24,316 nucleotides of DNA, from the NCBI GenBank assembly GCA_050245975.1, contig JBFWWW010000041.1, positions 1 through 24,316 on the forward strand, given 5' to 3'. The stretch comes from JBFWWW01 sp050245975. GTDB lineage: Bacteria > Pseudomonadota > Alphaproteobacteria > Rhizobiales > Hyphomicrobiaceae. The position numbers were made by a program, and so were the translations under genes. A model generated the notes under the pieces. The model was given only the letters and a program-made list of their open reading frames with translations, did no database searches and had not been told where the DNA came from. Positions 22,572 through 24,316 of the stretch are shown piece after piece (the stretch's first letter is position 1; each line of letters starts with the position of its first letter).

Positions 22572-23345
22572 ATGACCGACACCGGCGCTCCTGGCACGGC
22601 TACGCGCGTGATCGACACCGGCACGCGCAAAGGCCGCGTTCTCGCTGCCGCGCTCAAGCTGGCCGAGACGCGGGACTGGTCCTCGCTGACGCTTCTCGAT
22701 ATCGCGACGGAGGCGAACGTTCCCCTCGCCGCGCTGCGCGAGGACTTCTCCTCCAAAAGCGCCATCGTCACGGCCTTCCTGCGCGCCATCGACGACGCGG
22801 TGCTGCAGCACACGCCGACTGCCAGCCCGACTGCCGGCAGCGAGCAGACAAACCGCGACAGGCTGTTCGATGTCATCATGAGCCGCTTCGACGCGCTGCA
22901 GCCCTACAAGCCGGCGGTTGCATCCATCGCCAAAAGCGGCCCGGACCTCTCGCTGCTTGCGCCATACCTTGCCTCGCAGCACTGGATGCTGCAGGCGGCC
23001 GGCATCGGCACCGACGGCCTCGGCGGCGGGCTGCGCATCGCCGGCCTCGGCTCGATCTACGCCTCCGTGTTCCGCACGTGGCTCGCCGACGACGATCCCG
23101 GCATGTCGCGCACGATGGCGGCGCTCGACCAGCGCCTGCGGCGCGGGGAAGGGGCGCTCAAAGGACTGGAAACCGCCGTGGACAGCGTGACCCGGGCCGC
23201 CGATGCCATCCCCGGAATGCTGCGCAACGTTTTCTCGGCTCGGCCGCGCAGGGAGAACGGCCCGGAACCGGGCAAGGGTCCCGAGACCGATGCCGAGGCG
23301 CAAAAGCCGGCCGACCGGCCGGCGACCGAACCGCCGCCCGCCTAG
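22572..23345 (+). CDS. TetR-like regulator with proline-rich tail
   Basis: A 257-residue protein. Residues about 18-75 look like a TetR-family N-terminal helix-turn-helix domain (RKGRVLAAALKLAETRDWSS, LTLLDIATEANVPLAALRED, FSSKSAIVTAFLRAID). The middle part (about 95-205) is helical and ligand-domain-like (YKPAVASIAKSGPDLSLLAP and GGLRIAGLGSIYASVFRTWL). The last 35 or so residues are rich in Pro, Glu, Lys and Arg and probably disordered. Overall layout also recalls COQ9, a TetR-fold lipid-binding protein of ubiquinone synthesis, so it may not bind DNA. ATG 22572 follows AGGCAGG. It lies between proC and csaA, with 31 bases to the latter, suggesting an operon. Confidence 0.7.
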   Translation: MTDTGAPGTATRVIDTGTRKGRVLAAALKLAETRDWSSLTLLDIATEANVPLAALREDFSSKSAIVTAFLRAIDDAVLQHTPTASPTAGSEQTNRDRLFDVIMSRFDALQPYKPAVASIAKSGPDLSLLAPYLASQHWMLQAAGIGTDGLGGGLRIAGLGSIYASVFRTWLADDDPGMSRTMAALDQRLRRGEGALKGLETAVDSVTRAADAIPGMLRNVFSARPRRENGPEPGKGPETDAEAQKPADRPATEPPPA

Positions 23346-23376
23346 CGGCGCGACACACGACATGCGGGGGGAAGAT

Positions 23377-23733
23377 ATGACGGTGCCGCAGCCGGCCGAT
23401 CGCATCACGTTCGACGATTTTCTGAAGGTCGACGTCCGCGTCGGCACCATCGTCGCCGCCGAGACCTTTCCCGAAGCGCGCAAGCCGGCTCTCAAGCTGC
23501 AGATCGATTTCGGCCCTGCCATCGGCGTGAAGAAGAGCTCGGCGCAGATCACCCGCCACTACAATGCCGAGGCGCTGATCGGGCGTCAGGTGGCGGCGGT
23601 GGTGAATTTCCCGCCGCGTCAGATCGGCAAGTTCATGTCGGAGGTGCTCACCCTCGGCTTTCCCGATGCGGACGGCGAGGTGGTGCTGATCGGCCCGAGC
23701 CTGCCGGTCCCAGACGGCGGGCGGCTCTACTAG
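23377..23733 (+). CDS. csaA: CsaA-type tRNA-binding protein
   Basis: Small OB-fold protein (118 residues) of the CsaA/Trbp111 tRNA-binding-domain family. Such proteins bind tRNA as dimers, and CsaA of Bacillus has been described as an export-related chaperone. Typical segments are FDDFLKVDVRVGTIVAAETF, the AEARKPALK-like stretch (PEARKPALKLQIDFG), KKSSAQITRHYNAEALIGRQ, VNFPPRQIGKFMSEVLTLGF, and a C-terminal PSLPVPDGGRLY. GGGGGAAG lies four to ten bases before ATG 23377; ATG 23362 is possible but less likely. It converges on the sensor kinase gene across a repeat-filled gap. A six-base-pair TTTCCA/TGGAAA hairpin lies just after the stop (23738-23756). Confidence 0.92.
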   Translation: MTVPQPADRITFDDFLKVDVRVGTIVAAETFPEARKPALKLQIDFGPAIGVKKSSAQITRHYNAEALIGRQVAAVVNFPPRQIGKFMSEVLTLGFPDADGEVVLIGPSLPVPDGGRLY

Positions 23734-23793
23734 AGGCTTTCCAGCTTGGGTGGAAACGCCCCCACTGTCATCCCTGCCGGGGCGCGCCCTCCT

Positions 23794-23833
23794 TGTCATC
23801 CCCGCCGAAGCGCAGCGGAGAGCGGGGACCCAG
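23794..23833 (+). repeat. Repeat copy 1 (40 bases, plus orientation)
   Basis: Starts TGTCATCCCCGCC and ends GCGGGGACCCAG. Stem TCCCCGC (23799-23805) pairs perfectly with GCGGGGA (23822-23828). Faces copy 2, so the two copies can also pair with each other. Confidence 0.85.
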
Positions 23834-23861
23834 AGACCAAAGGCACGCGCTCGCTCGTGAG

Positions 23862-23901
23862 CTGGGTCCCGGATGGCCGCTGCGCGGCCTCCGGGATGAC
23901 A
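23862..23901 (-). repeat. Repeat copy 2 (40 bases, minus orientation)
   Basis: Read on the minus strand it starts TGTCATCCCGGAGG and ends TCCGGGACCCAG. It matches copy 1 at 31 of 40 positions with no gaps. Two stem pairs differ from copy 1 in a compensatory way. Confidence 0.85.
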
Positions 23902-23952
23902 GGGAGAGAGCGAAAGTCCCCCCACCGTGTCATCCCAGCCGGGCGCCCCCAC

Positions 23953-23990
23953 TGTCATCCCGGTCGAGCGCAGCGAGAGCCGGGACCCAG
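23953..23990 (+). repeat. Repeat copy 3 (38 bases, plus orientation)
   Basis: Starts TGTCATCCCGGTCGAG and ends GCCGGGACCCAG. Stem TCCCGG/CCGGGA is intact, with a T-G wobble as the next pair. It is two bases shorter than the other copies in the loop region. Confidence 0.85.
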
Positions 23991-24049
23991 CGACTCGCGA
24001 GCCGGCCTAAACTGAAACGCTCTAGGCGACCCTCCTCGACCAGGCGACC

Positions 24050-24316
24050 CTACAGCGGCACGCTGATAACGGCGCGCAGGCCGCCCATCGTGCTCTCGCC
24101 CAGATCGACGTCGCCGCCGTGGCCGCGCACGATGTCGCGCGCGATGGCCAGCCCGAGGCCCGAGTTTCCCATGTCCTGGTTCCGGGCATTGTCGAGGCGG
24201 TAGAACGGCCGGAAGACGTTGTCGCGCTCGTCCAGCGGAATGCCGGGGCCATCGTCCTCGACCTCGATGCGAAGCCAGCCGCCTTCGGCTGCGGCCTTGA
24301 TCACCACATTGTCGCC
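24050..24316 (-). CDS. Sensor histidine kinase, C-terminal fragment (EnvZ-like)
   Basis: The last 88 residues of a two-component sensor kinase; the N-terminal part lies beyond the right edge. The frame is open from base 24316, and the stop is at 24052-24050. It contains the end of the HATPase_c ATP-binding domain, with the G1 box EVEDDGPGIP, the F box FRPFYRLDNARNQ, and the G2 box GNSGLGLAIARDIVRGHGGD, ending in STMGGLRAVISVPL. The C-terminal sequence resembles EnvZ-type kinases of alphaproteobacteria, so an OmpR-like partner beyond the window is plausible. The sensed signal cannot be judged from this piece. Confidence 0.93.
   Translation of the reverse strand, partial: GDNVVIKAAAEGGWLRIEVEDDGPGIPLDERDNVFRPFYRLDNARNQDMGNSGLGLAIARDIVRGHGGDVDLGESTMGGLRAVISVPL

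Larger units (their letters stand above)
23766..23990. repeat. Cluster of hairpin-forming dispersed repeats in a convergent gap
   Basis: Within the 316-base gap between csaA and the kinase gene are three full copies of a roughly 40-base palindromic element starting TGTCATCC and ending GGGACCCAG, plus two truncated 5' pieces (from 23766 and 23928). The motif CGCCCCCACTGTCATCCC occurs twice (23757-23774 and 23944-23961), marking duplication. Short elements of this type (TGTCATCCCGG...GGGACCCAG) are familiar from intergenic regions of alphaproteobacterial genomes. No protein-coding gene is credible here. Confidence 0.85.

Noticed and set aside
23766..23990. CRISPR array
   Set aside because: Copies are in mixed orientation, differ in sequence and length, and lack regular spacers; no cas genes nearby. 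They fit dispersed palindromic repeats.
23746..24015. Open frame of 89 codons on the plus strand (and a longer one on the minus strand, 23158-23958) across the repeat cluster
   Set aside because: The predicted peptide is a translation of the TGTCATCC/GGGACCCAG repeats (VIPAG-type sequence), a common false hypothetical. No ribosome-binding site and no family resemblance.

Overview
The window is a stretch of ordinary, GC-rich alphaproteobacterial chromosome, most likely from the Hyphomicrobiales (Rhizobiales). Gene content and order point there: the set lgt / midA / pgeF / lipoprotein / prs on one strand facing ubiK / ybjN / proC / TetR-like / csaA on the other, the operon rplY-pth-ychF, and an alphaproteobacterial type of lysine-rich small protein. 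This assignment comes from recognising families, not from a search. I see no phage, transposase, plasmid, CRISPR, tRNA or rRNA signal, and all complete genes read through without frameshifts.

Layout, left to right. (1) 1-3903, plus strand: apt (adenine salvage), mtnA (5-methylthioribose-1-phosphate isomerase) and a two-domain class II aldolase/short-chain dehydrogenase. Together they look like a nucleoside by-product salvage module. (2) 3900-4937, minus: a protein made of two fused MaoC hot-dog domains, whose stop overlaps the stop of the aldolase gene. (3) 5074-5376, plus: a 100-residue basic protein with a histone-H1-like tail. (4) 5386-7994, minus: rplY-pth-ychF, a translation-related operon with a readable promoter at 8079-8107. 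(5) 8242-15167, plus: a complete family-5 (Dpp/Opp-type) ABC importer, consisting of a binding protein, two permeases and two ATPases, followed by a translationally coupled M20 metallopeptidase. This is a peptide-uptake-and-cleavage unit. (6) 15161-20235, minus: lgt, a MidA/NDUFAF7-type methyltransferase, pgeF, a lipoprotein with an internal duplication, and prs. (7) 20474-23733, plus: ubiK, a YbjN-domain protein, proC, a TetR-like protein and a CsaA-type tRNA-binding protein. (8) 23734-24049: a convergent intergenic region filled with copies of a hairpin-forming dispersed repeat. (9) 24050-24316, minus: the C-terminal end of a sensor histidine kinase that runs off the window.

The genes are mostly housekeeping, and no whole new system is evident. 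The observations I rate highest are the aldolase-dehydrogenase fusion next to mtnA and apt (a possible one-polypeptide version of the DHAP shunt for methylthioadenosine or 5'-deoxyadenosine salvage), the tandem-duplicated lipoprotein between pgeF and prs, base-pair covariation between the intergenic repeats near the right end, and several strong stem-loops placed between co-directional genes (after the binding-protein gene, before prs and before proC).
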